Source of the DNA: Candidatus Sumerlaeota bacterium
GTDB taxonomy: Bacteria > Sumerlaeota > Sumerlaeia > UBA8349
Reading direction: 5' to 3'
Assembly (NCBI GenBank): GCA_003501375.1
Contig: DNPO01000241.1
Location: 3,221-11,234, forward strand
Length of the DNA: 8,014 bases
Shown here: in pieces, positions 1 to 7,331 of the stretch
How the letters are laid out: each line of letters opens with the position of its first letter
Position numbering within the stretch: position 1 is the first letter of the stretch
Position numbers and translations under genes: made by a program
The notes under the pieces: model-generated
Told to the model about the DNA's origin: nothing
The model's database searches: none
The model's input: only the letters and a program-made list of their open reading frames with translations

Positions 1-246
1 CAACCCCCGAAAAAGCCGATGAAGCCCGATCCCAGTTTGCTTTTTGAATTGATGCACCAGTTCAAAGCCACGCCCGAAACAACCTGGATGGTTGGAGACG
101 GGGATGCAGACATTCTCGTGGCTCGCAATGCGGGCGTTCGCTCCATTGGCGTCAGTTGGGGCGTGCATTCGGCTGCCAGTCTCAAAGGGTTGGGCGCAGA
201 TGTAATAGTTGAGTCATTCCAAGAATTGCTGGAACTTTTCGACTAA
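1..246 (+). CDS. HAD-family hydrolase, phosphoglycolate phosphatase-like (3' end only)
   Basis: Only the last 81 codons are present; the frame is open to the left edge, so the ATG at 19 is an internal methionine and not the start. The fragment carries the C-terminal half of a HAD core. A KPDP stretch (fragment residues 8-11) matches motif III with its conserved lysine. The VGDGDADI segment (residues 31-38) is motif IV with the Mg2+-binding aspartates, followed by ARNAG and a GVSWG turn, as is typical of subfamily IA enzymes (Gph, PpaX and relatives). The nucleophile motif DxDGT and the cap domain lie outside the window. Family knowledge suggests a small soluble phosphomonoesterase, perhaps acting on 2-phosphoglycolate, but substrate cannot be read from this part. 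The TAA at 244-246 is one base from the stop of the convergent kinase gene. Confidence 0.85.
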   Translation, partial: QPPKKPMKPDPSLLFELMHQFKATPETTWMVGDGDADILVARNAGVRSIGVSWGVHSAASLKGLGADVIVESFQELLELFD

Positions 247-247
247 C

Positions 248-1432
248 CTATACCGCTTGAGGGCTGGCGGGTTTCAGTCGCACGGTCAATCGCAACCCGT
301 TTGGTTTTCTGTTTTCCACCGTCACCTTGCCGCCAAATAACGAAATGATTCGCTCCGCCAATGCGGGTGCCAAGCCCAAGTCTCCCCCAAGGGTGATGGA
401 TTCTCCCACCCCAAGTACGTCGAAAAAGCGAGAGAGAACATCATCTGGAACCGACGCCCCGTCGGAATCCAGACGGAGTAAAAGATCGTTTGATTCCCAT
501 GTTGGCGAAATATCAACACAATTGCCTTTTGTGGAAAAGCGAATCGCCGTTTCCAAAAGCGATTGCAATGCCTTGATCATCAGAGTCGTTTCTCCCATGA
601 CCGTACCCAATCCTTCGGGAATGGCCCCGAGCGAAACCCCTTGGAAATTAGCCAGCGATTCCGTGTTATGCAGCGCACATTTCAGCACCAACGCCAGCGG
701 AGTGGTTTCGGTGGAGAAGTGCGCATTTTCCACTTCGATTTGTGTCAACAGCATGGCATCGTCTAACAAAGTCATCATGCGTTGCCGCGCCTGCATAAAA
801 ACTTCGTGGTAATCCGATGCTGTCTGATTGTTTTTGCACTCGTCAAACAGCAATTCTGAAATTCCCAAAAGGCCGTTGAGTGGGGTGCGGAGTTCATGCG
901 CAATCAAACGCAAAAAGTCGCTCTTGGCCTTATCCAGAATCGCGAGCCGCGCCTTGGCCATTTCCAACTCCTGGGTGCGTTCATTGACCAATTCTTCCAG
1001 GTGCTCGTTGTGCTCTTGTTGGCGCTGGCGTAATTTTCTGATTTCCACATGGGTGCGGACGCGTGCCTCGACCTCTTCAAACTGAAAAGGTTTGGTTACA
1101 TAATCCACCGCACCAACGCCAAACGCTTTTACCTTATCAATGGTCTCATTGAGCGCGCTGATAAACACCACCGGAATATCCGATAAGTTAGGATTGGATT
1201 TCAGGCGGCAGCAGACCTCATAACCATTCATGTCGGGCATATTGATATCGAGCAGTATCAAATCCGGCGGGTGCAATTCCGCCGTTTTTAGGGCAAGATT
1301 GCCGTTCAATGCGGGGCGTACCTGATAACCTTGTTGCTCGAGCAAACTGCACAACAAGCGCAAGTTCTCCGCTGCGTCGTCCACCACCAGAATGCTTCCT
1401 TTGTGTTCTTCTACGGGCTGGTTCGTATTCAT
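248..1432 (-). CDS. Response regulator/histidine kinase hybrid (REC-HisKA-HATPase) with degenerate ATP-binding domain
   Basis: A 394-aa soluble protein. Residues 13-130 are a complete receiver: acid pair D18/D19, phospho-acceptor D62 in LLDINMP, S92 and K114 in TKPF. Residues 130-165 form a coiled coil. Residues 168-235 are a HisKA/DHp helix pair with an intact H-box (FLRLIAHELRTP, H179). Residues 245-390 align with a HATPase_c domain, but the key motifs are altered: the N-box reads SLLETAIRF where NLLxNAIKF is expected, the G1 box reads SDGASVP instead of DTGPGIP, and the G2 box reads GGDLGLA instead of GTGLGLA. The phosphorylatable His is therefore kept while ATP binding looks impaired. It is the last gene of the operon, and its ATG overlaps the upstream stop as ATGA. 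An AAGGGA site at 1443-1448 lies 10 nt upstream of this start; an in-frame ATG at 1453 is possible but less fitting. The front half is paralogous to the upstream HD-GYP protein. Confidence 0.9.
   Translation of the reverse strand: MNTNQPVEEHKGSILVVDDAAENLRLLCSLLEQQGYQVRPALNGNLALKTAELHPPDLILLDINMPDMNGYEVCCRLKSNPNLSDIPVVFISALNETIDKVKAFGVGAVDYVTKPFQFEEVEARVRTHVEIRKLRQRQQEHNEHLEELVNERTQELEMAKARLAILDKAKSDFLRLIAHELRTPLNGLLGISELLFDECKNNQTASDYHEVFMQARQRMMTLLDDAMLLTQIEVENAHFSTETTPLALVLKCALHNTESLANFQGVSLGAIPEGLGTVMGETTLMIKALQSLLETAIRFSTKGNCVDISPTWESNDLLLRLDSDGASVPDDVLSRFFDVLGVGESITLGGDLGLAPALAERIISLFGGKVTVENRKPNGLRLTVRLKPASPQAV
267..316 (+). terminator. Candidate intrinsic terminator for the HAD gene
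   Basis: On the plus strand CGGGTT (268-273) pairs with AACCCG (294-299) around a 20-nt loop, followed directly by a T-rich run (TTTGGTTTTCTGTTTT). It starts about 20 nt after the HAD stop and lies inside the 3' end of the convergent kinase gene, the only place a terminator could sit given the 1-bp gap. The stem is only 6 bp and the loop is long, so this is weak. Confidence 0.3.
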
Positions 1433-2553
1433 GAGTCTCGCATCCCTTCGCAAATTTCGTTGAATTCCGGCTCAATCCTTAAGAATAAAGCGCCCAGTGT
1501 GGGGTCAAACTGTTCTCCTACTACTTCTGCGATAATCTCGCGACTGTTTTCGCGCGAGAACTCTTTCTTATAACAACGTTTAGAACGCAACGCATCATAT
1601 ACATCCGCCAGGGCGAGAATGCGAGCTGCCAAGGGAATGTTTTCTCCGCTCAAGCCATCCGGGTATCCTGACCCATCCCACCTTTCATGGTGCGAACGGG
1701 CAATCACTCTGCCCATGCGAATAAACGTATTTTCAGGATAGCGGTCACAGACGGATTGCAATGTGTGCGCCCCCTGAGCAGTATGTAATTTCATAATCTC
1801 AAACTCCTGTTGATCCAATGGGCCGGGTTTGAGAAGGATGGCATCCGGGGTTGCCACTTTGCCAATGTCGTGAAGCGGGGCTGCGCAGTACAAATTATCA
1901 ATATACTCATCGTTAATAATCGTACCGTATTCGGGAATCTTGCGTAATTGAAGTGCAAGAGCGCGGCAATAATGCTGCACGCGTTCGATGTGTTTTCCCG
2001 TATTGTCGTCCCGCGCTTCTGCGACTTTTGACATGGCAACAATGATTGCCATTTGCGCGTCCTGCAATTTTTTGTTGACGGCAAGAATTTCCTGCACTTG
2101 ATTTTGCACCAGTTCTTCCAAGTGAGTATTGTGTTGTTCCAATTCCTGCTGGCATTCGCGTAATTTCAGATGGGTATGAACTCGGGCTAAAACTTCTTCA
2201 ATTTGAAATGGTTTGGTAATGTAGTCCACCCCACCGACTTTAAACCCTTTTACTTTTTCCGCAGGATCGCTGAGGGCACTGATAAACACTACGGGGATGC
2301 TCGAGAGAGTGGAGTTTGCTTTCAGTCGCTCGCAAACTTCGTACCCCGTCATTTCTGGCATGGTAATATCCAACAGGATAATATCGGGGGGCGTGTGCTC
2401 AGCCGCTTTTAACGCCAAGCGTCCATTCGGCGCTGGGCGCACGTTGTATTGCTGCCCCAATATCTCGGAAAGCACCATGAGGTTGGCCGGAGTGTCGTCT
2501 ACAATGAGAATATTTTGTTTGTGAGTTGGCGTTAGCGCATCCGTCATGTTCAC
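1429..2553 (-). CDS. Response regulator with HD-GYP phosphodiesterase output domain
   Basis: A 374-aa soluble protein. Residues 14-130 are a receiver with D19/D20, phospho-acceptor D62 (LLDITMP), S92 and K114. Residues 130-168 are a coiled-coil linker. Residues 170-365 are a full HD-GYP domain with all signature blocks: EARDDNTGKHIERV (179-192), LHDIGK with H228/D229, HTAQGAH (257-263), HHE at 288-290, DGSGYPDGL (293-301), and ARILALADVYDAL (310-322). HD-GYP enzymes are metal-dependent phosphodiesterases that hydrolyse cyclic-di-GMP, some preferring 3',3'-cGAMP; the substrate here is inferred. Phosphorylation of the receiver presumably tunes the activity. It is the middle gene of the operon. 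The GTG start at 2553 overlaps the kinase stop (GTGA) and has AGGAG 10 nt upstream (2564-2568). An ATG two codons later (2547) has a GGGG run at 10 nt and is an equally possible start. Confidence 0.95.
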   Translation of the reverse strand: MNMTDALTPTHKQNILIVDDTPANLMVLSEILGQQYNVRPAPNGRLALKAAEHTPPDIILLDITMPEMTGYEVCERLKANSTLSSIPVVFISALSDPAEKVKGFKVGGVDYITKPFQIEEVLARVHTHLKLRECQQELEQHNTHLEELVQNQVQEILAVNKKLQDAQMAIIVAMSKVAEARDDNTGKHIERVQHYCRALALQLRKIPEYGTIINDEYIDNLYCAAPLHDIGKVATPDAILLKPGPLDQQEFEIMKLHTAQGAHTLQSVCDRYPENTFIRMGRVIARSHHERWDGSGYPDGLSGENIPLAARILALADVYDALRSKRCYKKEFSRENSREIIAEVVGEQFDPTLGALFLRIEPEFNEICEGMRDS

Positions 2554-5500
2554 TTTTCCCCTTCTCCTAATAATTCCAGAAGTTCATCAAACTGGAATGC
2601 GTTGGCTAATTCTTTGAGGTCTGCCGCCAGTTCTGGCTCCTGTTCCGCCACCGCATCAAGTAACTGAAGCAGTTTGTTCAAGTCCAATTCCATCGTCGCA
2701 TCGCGCATTTGTGCAATTAACTCGGCGGGGATGGATGCCAAGTGTTCTTTGCTCAGGGACGTTTCTTCCGACTGCGTCTCCTGCGGTTGCGCACTCGGTT
2801 CTTCGTACTCATATTGAATGCCTGTCAAGGCCCCCATTTTTTCCAGTATTTCAGTTTCCCGAAAGGGCTTGCCGATAAAATCATCTGCACCCAGATTTAA
2901 AATCTCCTGCCGATTTTCCGCAAAAGCGCTGGCGGTAACGGCAATGATTTTGGTACTAACTTTTTGGTCAGATGCATGAATGCGGCGGAGAACCTCATAA
3001 CCATCCACGCGGGGCATGCGCATGTCCAAAAGGATGAGATCGGGATTCCACGCACCGTATATTTCCAGCGTTTCCTGACCGTCACACGCCTCACGGGTTT
3101 CAAACCCCACGGTATTCAGAATTGTGGAAAGCAAAACGCGATTTTCCTCAATGTCATCGGCAATCAAAACACGACAAAGTGATTGGTTGTCCTTCACTTT
3201 TTTCACGCGTTGCATGGCCGTTTTTCCATCTACTTCGCTGGCATCGCCTTTGCCGACTTCAATTTCGATGCGGAAAATAGACCCTTTGCTGATTTCGCTC
3301 GTAACGGTTACATCACCGCCCATCAAACGGGCAAATTCCCGAGTGATGGCTAAGCCCAGTCCGGTGCCGCCTTGGGTTCTGGCTCCAACACCCGTCTGCT
3401 GGAAGGGACGGAAAAGTTTGGAAATATCTTCCGGGGCAATCCCGGGGCCTGTATCCTCAATTTCCAGTACGATCTGGCAATGCCCGGTAACAACGTCTTG
3501 TTGCCCCACACCCACCCGGAGGGAAATGCCGCCGTGCGAAGTGAATTTGACCGCGTTGCCCAAAAGGTTGATAAGCATCTGACGGAGTTTATTTTCATCC
3601 GTGAAAACGTATCGTGGTACTTCGTCAAAGCGTTCCATGAGAACGCGCAATCCCTTGGCATCAGCACGCACACGAAACATCATTTCCATATCGTCCAGCA
3701 AGGCGTACAAATCAAATGTGCTGGGATTCAACACCACGCGTCCTGCCTCAATTTTCGACATTTCCAAAATGTCATTGATCAAATCCAGCAGATGTTCGCC
3801 GCTACGGTTGATGGTATTCAGGTATTGCCGTTGCTGCGTCGATACCGACTGATCGCGCAGAAGCAATTGCGAAAATCCCAGAATGGCATTCATAGGCGTA
3901 CGTATTTCGTGCGACATGCTGGCAAGGAACGCACTCTTGGCACGCGTGGCTGATTCCGCCGCATCCTTTGCGGTTGTCAGTTCATTTTCCAGCGTCTTGA
4001 AATCCGTAATGTCCTGCGCGACACCATAAATATCGGAACCGTTGCCCTCGGAATTGCAGGCCACCCGACCCACCGCATGGATCCACACGATGTGTCCGTC
4101 ACTGGGCCGTTTGTAGGAGTAGGTGGTGTCGTACATGAAGACTTTACCGCCCAGGGCCTCTTCGTAACGCAGAATGGAATTTTCCCGGGTATCGTTTTCC
4201 TGGATATTAACAACTAAATCATCGATGAAATGATAGCGAAGGTCTTGATGTGGCAGAAGCCCATAAATTTGCACGGCACGCTCTGACATATTTAATCGCG
4301 CGGTGCCATCAAGTACCAAATGCCAATAACCCGCCTTGGTAAGTTCGAGCGCCGTATCGGCGAGAAAGTTGGCGTTATGCAATTGCTCTTCCATCTGCTT
4401 GCGCTGTGTAATATCCACATAACTCAGGCGCACAAGCCGTTTACCCGAAGCCGGAAAGTTTGCCATGCGGACTTCGCAAATACGCTCGTCCCCCGCAGGG
4501 GTTTGTATTGCCCGTTCAAAAAGTACCTTGTCCCCACGTAATGTTTGTTCAAAATGCAGTTTAATACTCTCCTCTACTGGCATGCCATCAGGCTGGATCG
4601 GAGCATAAAAATGCGCCGGCCCATTTTGCAACAAGACTTCGCGGTTGCATCCCAGGAGTTGTTCCGCGTTGGGATTTGCGTCCACAAACAAGCAGGTGTC
4701 TATGTCCAGTAGCAAAATAGCCTCGGGTGCCTGATCAAACAACACGCGCAACCGTGCTTCACTTTCACGATGCGCTTGCTCCGCCTTCTTGCGCTCCGTT
4801 ATGTCTTCTTTCATCGCGACATAGTGCGTGGTTTCGCCATTATCGCCCCGAACAGGTGCAATGGATGCAAGTTCCCAGTACAACTCCCCGGATTTTTTTT
4901 GGTCACAAATTTCACCACGCCATTCCTTGCCCGCATCCAATACCGTCCACATTTCCCGATAGAAAGATTCCGGGTGAACACCAGATTGCAACATACGTGG
5001 ATTTTTCCCAACCACTTCTTCCGCCCCGTACCCCGTGACTTCGGTAAAGCGGGGGTTAACGTATAAAATGCTGTTATCCGCATCGCTAATTACGACAGCG
5101 GATGGGCTGTTTTCAATGCTCTTCGAAAGCATACGCAGCGTTTGACTGGACTCTTCTAATTGATGGTAGGCGTCTTCCGCAGCCAGACGGGCATCTTCCA
5201 ATTCCCGCGTGCGATCTTTCACACGTTGTTCCAGTGTCTCGTTCAGGCGGTGGAGCGCTTCTTCCGCTTGCTTGCGTTCGGTAATATCTTGAATCAATCC
5301 GTCGTATTCTTCGAGGACGCCCGCCTCATTGTGTCGCAAAACGGGTGTGTGACGTACCCAACGCATGCTTCCATCTTTGTGAACGATGCGGTGTTCTATA
5401 GGAGCCGCACAGCCATCCGACAAAATGCGTCGGGCATGTTCCTGCACAATCGGTTTGTCAATTTCAGGAACAATGCTCGTCCAAAGGTCCGCATTCAGTG

Positions 5501-6092
5501 CAAATTCTTCTTCGGCATATCCGGTGACCGCATGGCAGCCTGCGCCATGCCATACTTCTACCACCTGTCCATTTTCCACATGAGCCGTATAAATATAATC
5601 GGTAATCGCTTCGGTGATCCGTCGATAACGCGTCTCGCTTTCCTGTAGCGCGCGCGTGCGTTGCATTACCATTTCCTGCAACTGCTCGTTTTTAGAACTA
5701 TGCTCCGAAAGTTGTTGCGATTTTGATACGCACCGTTGGATAACGGTGTCTAATTGTTTTAGATTTACCACGGGTTTCAGCAGATAATCCCAAGCGCCGC
5801 GTTGAAACGCATCCAACACATCCTCGATTTTTCCCGTTCCGGAAATCGTGACGATTGGAATGTTGGGATTGATCGTATGCAGCGCCGTAATCAGTTCGGC
5901 ACCCCCCATACCTTCCATGTGCAAATCACTCATAACAATATCAAATCCCATGCCGTCCTCAAAAAGTTTGAGGGCCTCTTCTGCGTTAGGGGCTTCCGAT
6001 ACGGTATACCCGCTTTTTTTCAAATAGCGGGAATAAAGTCGGAGAATGTCTGGCTCGTCATCCACGACAAGTATGGTAATCGGGTTTTCCAT
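2550..6092 (-). CDS. Multi-PAS hybrid sensor histidine kinase (REC-PAS4-HisKA-HATPase-REC)
   Basis: A 1180-aa protein with no membrane segment, so a cytoplasmic sensor. Order: receiver 1 (6-125; D11/D12, D56, S84, K106); coiled coil; PAS1 about 155-270; coiled coil 275-325; PAS2 about 325-433; PAS3 about 440-562; PAS4 about 575-697, with DITERK-like PAC ends at 269, 429 and 560 and DITDFK at 694. HisKA spans 717-785 with H728 in SMSHEIRTPMN. HATPase_c spans 830-945 with intact boxes: INLLGNAVKF (N842, N846), DTGPGI (880-885), GTGLGLA (909-915). Receiver 2 covers 973-1085 (D979/D980, D1023, T1053, K1075). An acidic linker and a helical tail fill 1090-1180. By family knowledge it autophosphorylates H728 and passes phosphate to D1023 and perhaps to the receivers of the two downstream proteins. 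It is first in the operon. The ATG at 6092 has GGGGAG 10 nt upstream; an in-frame ATG at 6113 has no ribosome binding site. Confidence 0.95.
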   Translation of the reverse strand: MENPITILVVDDEPDILRLYSRYLKKSGYTVSEAPNAEEALKLFEDGMGFDIVMSDLHMEGMGGAELITALHTINPNIPIVTISGTGKIEDVLDAFQRGAWDYLLKPVVNLKQLDTVIQRCVSKSQQLSEHSSKNEQLQEMVMQRTRALQESETRYRRITEAITDYIYTAHVENGQVVEVWHGAGCHAVTGYAEEEFALNADLWTSIVPEIDKPIVQEHARRILSDGCAAPIEHRIVHKDGSMRWVRHTPVLRHNEAGVLEEYDGLIQDITERKQAEEALHRLNETLEQRVKDRTRELEDARLAAEDAYHQLEESSQTLRMLSKSIENSPSAVVISDADNSILYVNPRFTEVTGYGAEEVVGKNPRMLQSGVHPESFYREMWTVLDAGKEWRGEICDQKKSGELYWELASIAPVRGDNGETTHYVAMKEDITERKKAEQAHRESEARLRVLFDQAPEAILLLDIDTCLFVDANPNAEQLLGCNREVLLQNGPAHFYAPIQPDGMPVEESIKLHFEQTLRGDKVLFERAIQTPAGDERICEVRMANFPASGKRLVRLSYVDITQRKQMEEQLHNANFLADTALELTKAGYWHLVLDGTARLNMSERAVQIYGLLPHQDLRYHFIDDLVVNIQENDTRENSILRYEEALGGKVFMYDTTYSYKRPSDGHIVWIHAVGRVACNSEGNGSDIYGVAQDITDFKTLENELTTAKDAAESATRAKSAFLASMSHEIRTPMNAILGFSQLLLRDQSVSTQQRQYLNTINRSGEHLLDLINDILEMSKIEAGRVVLNPSTFDLYALLDDMEMMFRVRADAKGLRVLMERFDEVPRYVFTDENKLRQMLINLLGNAVKFTSHGGISLRVGVGQQDVVTGHCQIVLEIEDTGPGIAPEDISKLFRPFQQTGVGARTQGGTGLGLAITREFARLMGGDVTVTSEISKGSIFRIEIEVGKGDASEVDGKTAMQRVKKVKDNQSLCRVLIADDIEENRVLLSTILNTVGFETREACDGQETLEIYGAWNPDLILLDMRMPRVDGYEVLRRIHASDQKVSTKIIAVTASAFAENRQEILNLGADDFIGKPFRETEILEKMGALTGIQYEYEEPSAQPQETQSEETSLSKEHLASIPAELIAQMRDATMELDLNKLLQLLDAVAEQEPELAADLKELANAFQFDELLELLGEGEK

Positions 6093-6102
6093 AAATATTT
6101 TT

Positions 6103-6108
6103 CTCCCC
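6103..6108 (-). promoter_or_regulatory. Ribosome binding site of the hybrid kinase gene
   Basis: GGGGAG on the minus strand, 10 nt before the ATG at 6092. It decides against the in-frame ATG at 6113, which lies upstream of this site and has no purine-rich sequence before it. Confidence 0.7.
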
Positions 6109-6189
6109 AGCATGAGACAACAAAGCGTTCAGCATGACGTGCCAGAAAATTATCCGTTGCAAAACTCTGCCTTCAAAAATACCGCGTTA

Positions 6190-6218
6190 ATTGTATCCTG
6201 ACGGGGAATCGGCATCAA
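6190..6218 (-). promoter_or_regulatory. Sigma70-type promoter of the three-gene signalling operon
   Basis: Read on the minus strand: -35 box TTGATG (6213-6218, 4 of 6 to consensus), a spacer of exactly 17 bp, and -10 box TACAAT (6190-6195, 5 of 6 to consensus). Initiation would fall near 6183, giving a leader of about 90 nt before the kinase ATG at 6092. I saw no rival of similar quality in the 266-bp gap between the glycosyltransferase stop and the kinase start. This is sequence pattern only; transcription is not demonstrated. Confidence 0.6.
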
Positions 6219-6250
6219 GCACAATGCGATAGGGGTAGGAATTCCTGACG
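6196..6250 (-). repeat. Direct 8-mer repeat and palindrome around the operon promoter (possible operator)
   Basis: The 8-mer CGTCAGGA (minus strand) occurs twice, at 6196-6203 inside the promoter spacer and at 6243-6250 upstream of the -35 box, 47 bp apart. The upstream copy overlaps a perfect 10-bp palindrome, AGGAATTCCT (6237-6246). The placement suits a regulator binding site, but an 8-mer repeat in AT/GC-balanced DNA can arise by chance. Confidence 0.3.
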
Positions 6251-6323
6251 ATAAAATAAGTTTGTGGTGGCAGAGAACCGCGAGGGTTTTAAGAGCGATT
6301 CGAAGGGGGCGCTATGATACCAG

Positions 6324-6347
6324 TTTCTACTCCACGCGGAGCAAAAA
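6324..6347 (-). other. Weak hairpin just after the glycosyltransferase stop
   Basis: The core CTCC/GGAG stem (6330-6333 with 6338-6341, 4-nt loop) extends on the minus-strand RNA to about 10 bp if two G-U pairs are allowed. It begins 11 nt after the glycosyltransferase stop. It lacks a trailing U tract in that direction, so it is not a standard intrinsic terminator. It may still mark the transcript end. Confidence 0.25.
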
Positions 6348-6358
6348 TCAGTGGCTTA

Positions 6359-7294
6359 CTATCGCACCAGCGCACCCAGGATGGAACGCACGGATTTGAG
6401 GGAGGGCCGGGTAATCAATCCAGTGAACGCGTATTGCATAGCACATTTTCGGCTTGTTTTTCGGAATTCATACGATGCGGTCAGCCACGCTTCGGCTTCC
6501 AGATTTCGGAGGATTTTGTCTTGTGCGGGGGTCAAATCCATAAACTCTCGCCGCCATTTTTGGAACATGACAGCCCGGCTTAAAAACTTGTGCGGATTTA
6601 CCGATGTGGTAATACTGCCCTTCCGTTTGCGGTAAAGGGTTAGAGAGTCACGACAATAACCCACACGCCAGCGACGCGCCAGGCGGGTCACAAAATCCCA
6701 GTCCTCCCAGCACACAAGCGCGGGATCAAACCGCTTGGTTTCAATCAACGCGGAACGGCGTGCCATAATTACCGAAGTGTTAAACGGGTAGCGCGCCAAC
6801 ACCAAGTTGCGAAATTCGCGCTCAAATAAAAAATCATTGGGATGCGCATCCTCGGCCTGCTTACAGGGAATCTCCACGCCAAGGGCTTCAAAGATACCCC
6901 ATGATTCTTCTCGGTTATCCAAATCTCGCCGTGTAATGTCGCACCCGACCAAGCCCGCTTCGGGATACATGAGCAACAACCGCGCCTGTCGTTCCAAGCG
7001 TCCGGGAAGCATCAGGTCATCCGCATCCAAAAAAGCGATCAGTTCACCGCGTGCGCGTGCAATACCGGCGTTGCGGGCAGTGGAAACACCGCAATTGGGT
7101 TGCCAGTGAAAATGCACACGGGGGTCGGCTGTTTGAAAAACCGTTTGTGCTGAAGGTTCGGATCCATCATCCACAATCAGCACGTCAATAGTTCCGGAGT
7201 ATTCTTGGGCCAGAACACTAGGTACACTCTCACGGAGGTATTCCGCATCATTGTGCGTGGGAATAACGACTGTGATCGACGGCAATAAAACCAT
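6359..7294 (-). CDS. Family 2 glycosyltransferase (GT-A fold)
   Basis: A 311-aa protein with no membrane helix or signal peptide, so a cytosolic or membrane-peripheral enzyme. The N-terminal GT-A domain shows ITVVIPTHN (7-15), the nucleotide-binding VDDGS (41-45), GVSTARNAGIARARGE (69-84) and the metal-binding DXD as FLDADD (88-93). A second conserved acidic motif, CWEDWDF (195-201), fits the catalytic base region. YRKRKGSITTS (221-231) matches the post-catalytic loop common in GT2 enzymes. The last 80 residues are helical and basic. The family transfers a sugar from a nucleotide-sugar donor to a glycan or lipid-linked acceptor, often in surface polysaccharide or LPS assembly; donor and acceptor cannot be read here. 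The ATG at 7294 has AGGAG 6 nt upstream. No other glycan gene is nearby, so it appears to stand alone, separated from the operon by 266 bp with its own promoter in between. Confidence 0.93.
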   Translation of the reverse strand: MVLLPSITVVIPTHNDAEYLRESVPSVLAQEYSGTIDVLIVDDGSEPSAQTVFQTADPRVHFHWQPNCGVSTARNAGIARARGELIAFLDADDLMLPGRLERQARLLLMYPEAGLVGCDITRRDLDNREESWGIFEALGVEIPCKQAEDAHPNDFLFEREFRNLVLARYPFNTSVIMARRSALIETKRFDPALVCWEDWDFVTRLARRWRVGYCRDSLTLYRKRKGSITTSVNPHKFLSRAVMFQKWRREFMDLTPAQDKILRNLEAEAWLTASYEFRKTSRKCAMQYAFTGLITRPSLKSVRSILGALVR

Positions 7295-7300
7295 ATCTGT

Positions 7301-7305
7301 CTCCT
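7301..7305 (-). promoter_or_regulatory. Ribosome binding site of the glycosyltransferase gene
   Basis: AGGAG on the minus strand, 6 nt before the ATG at 7294. This is near-ideal spacing and fixes the start. Confidence 0.8.
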
Positions 7306-7331
7306 GACTACGCGTCCTAGCGAAATCTTAC

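Noticed and set aside
327..812. 161-codon plus-strand frame opposite the REC-HK gene
   Set aside because: Shadow of a clear kinase/receiver gene on the minus strand; Ser/Arg-rich composition without domain signal or ribosome binding site.
2550..2835. Hpt domain at the end of the hybrid kinase
   Set aside because: No HxxKG-type phospho-acceptor histidine in the helical tail.
3124..3953. Overlapping plus-strand frames opposite the hybrid kinase catalytic region
   Set aside because: The minus strand here encodes intact H, N, G1 and G2 boxes; the plus frames have no family features.
5160..5648. 162-codon plus-strand frame opposite PAS1
   Set aside because: Shadow of PAS coding sequence; no start signal.
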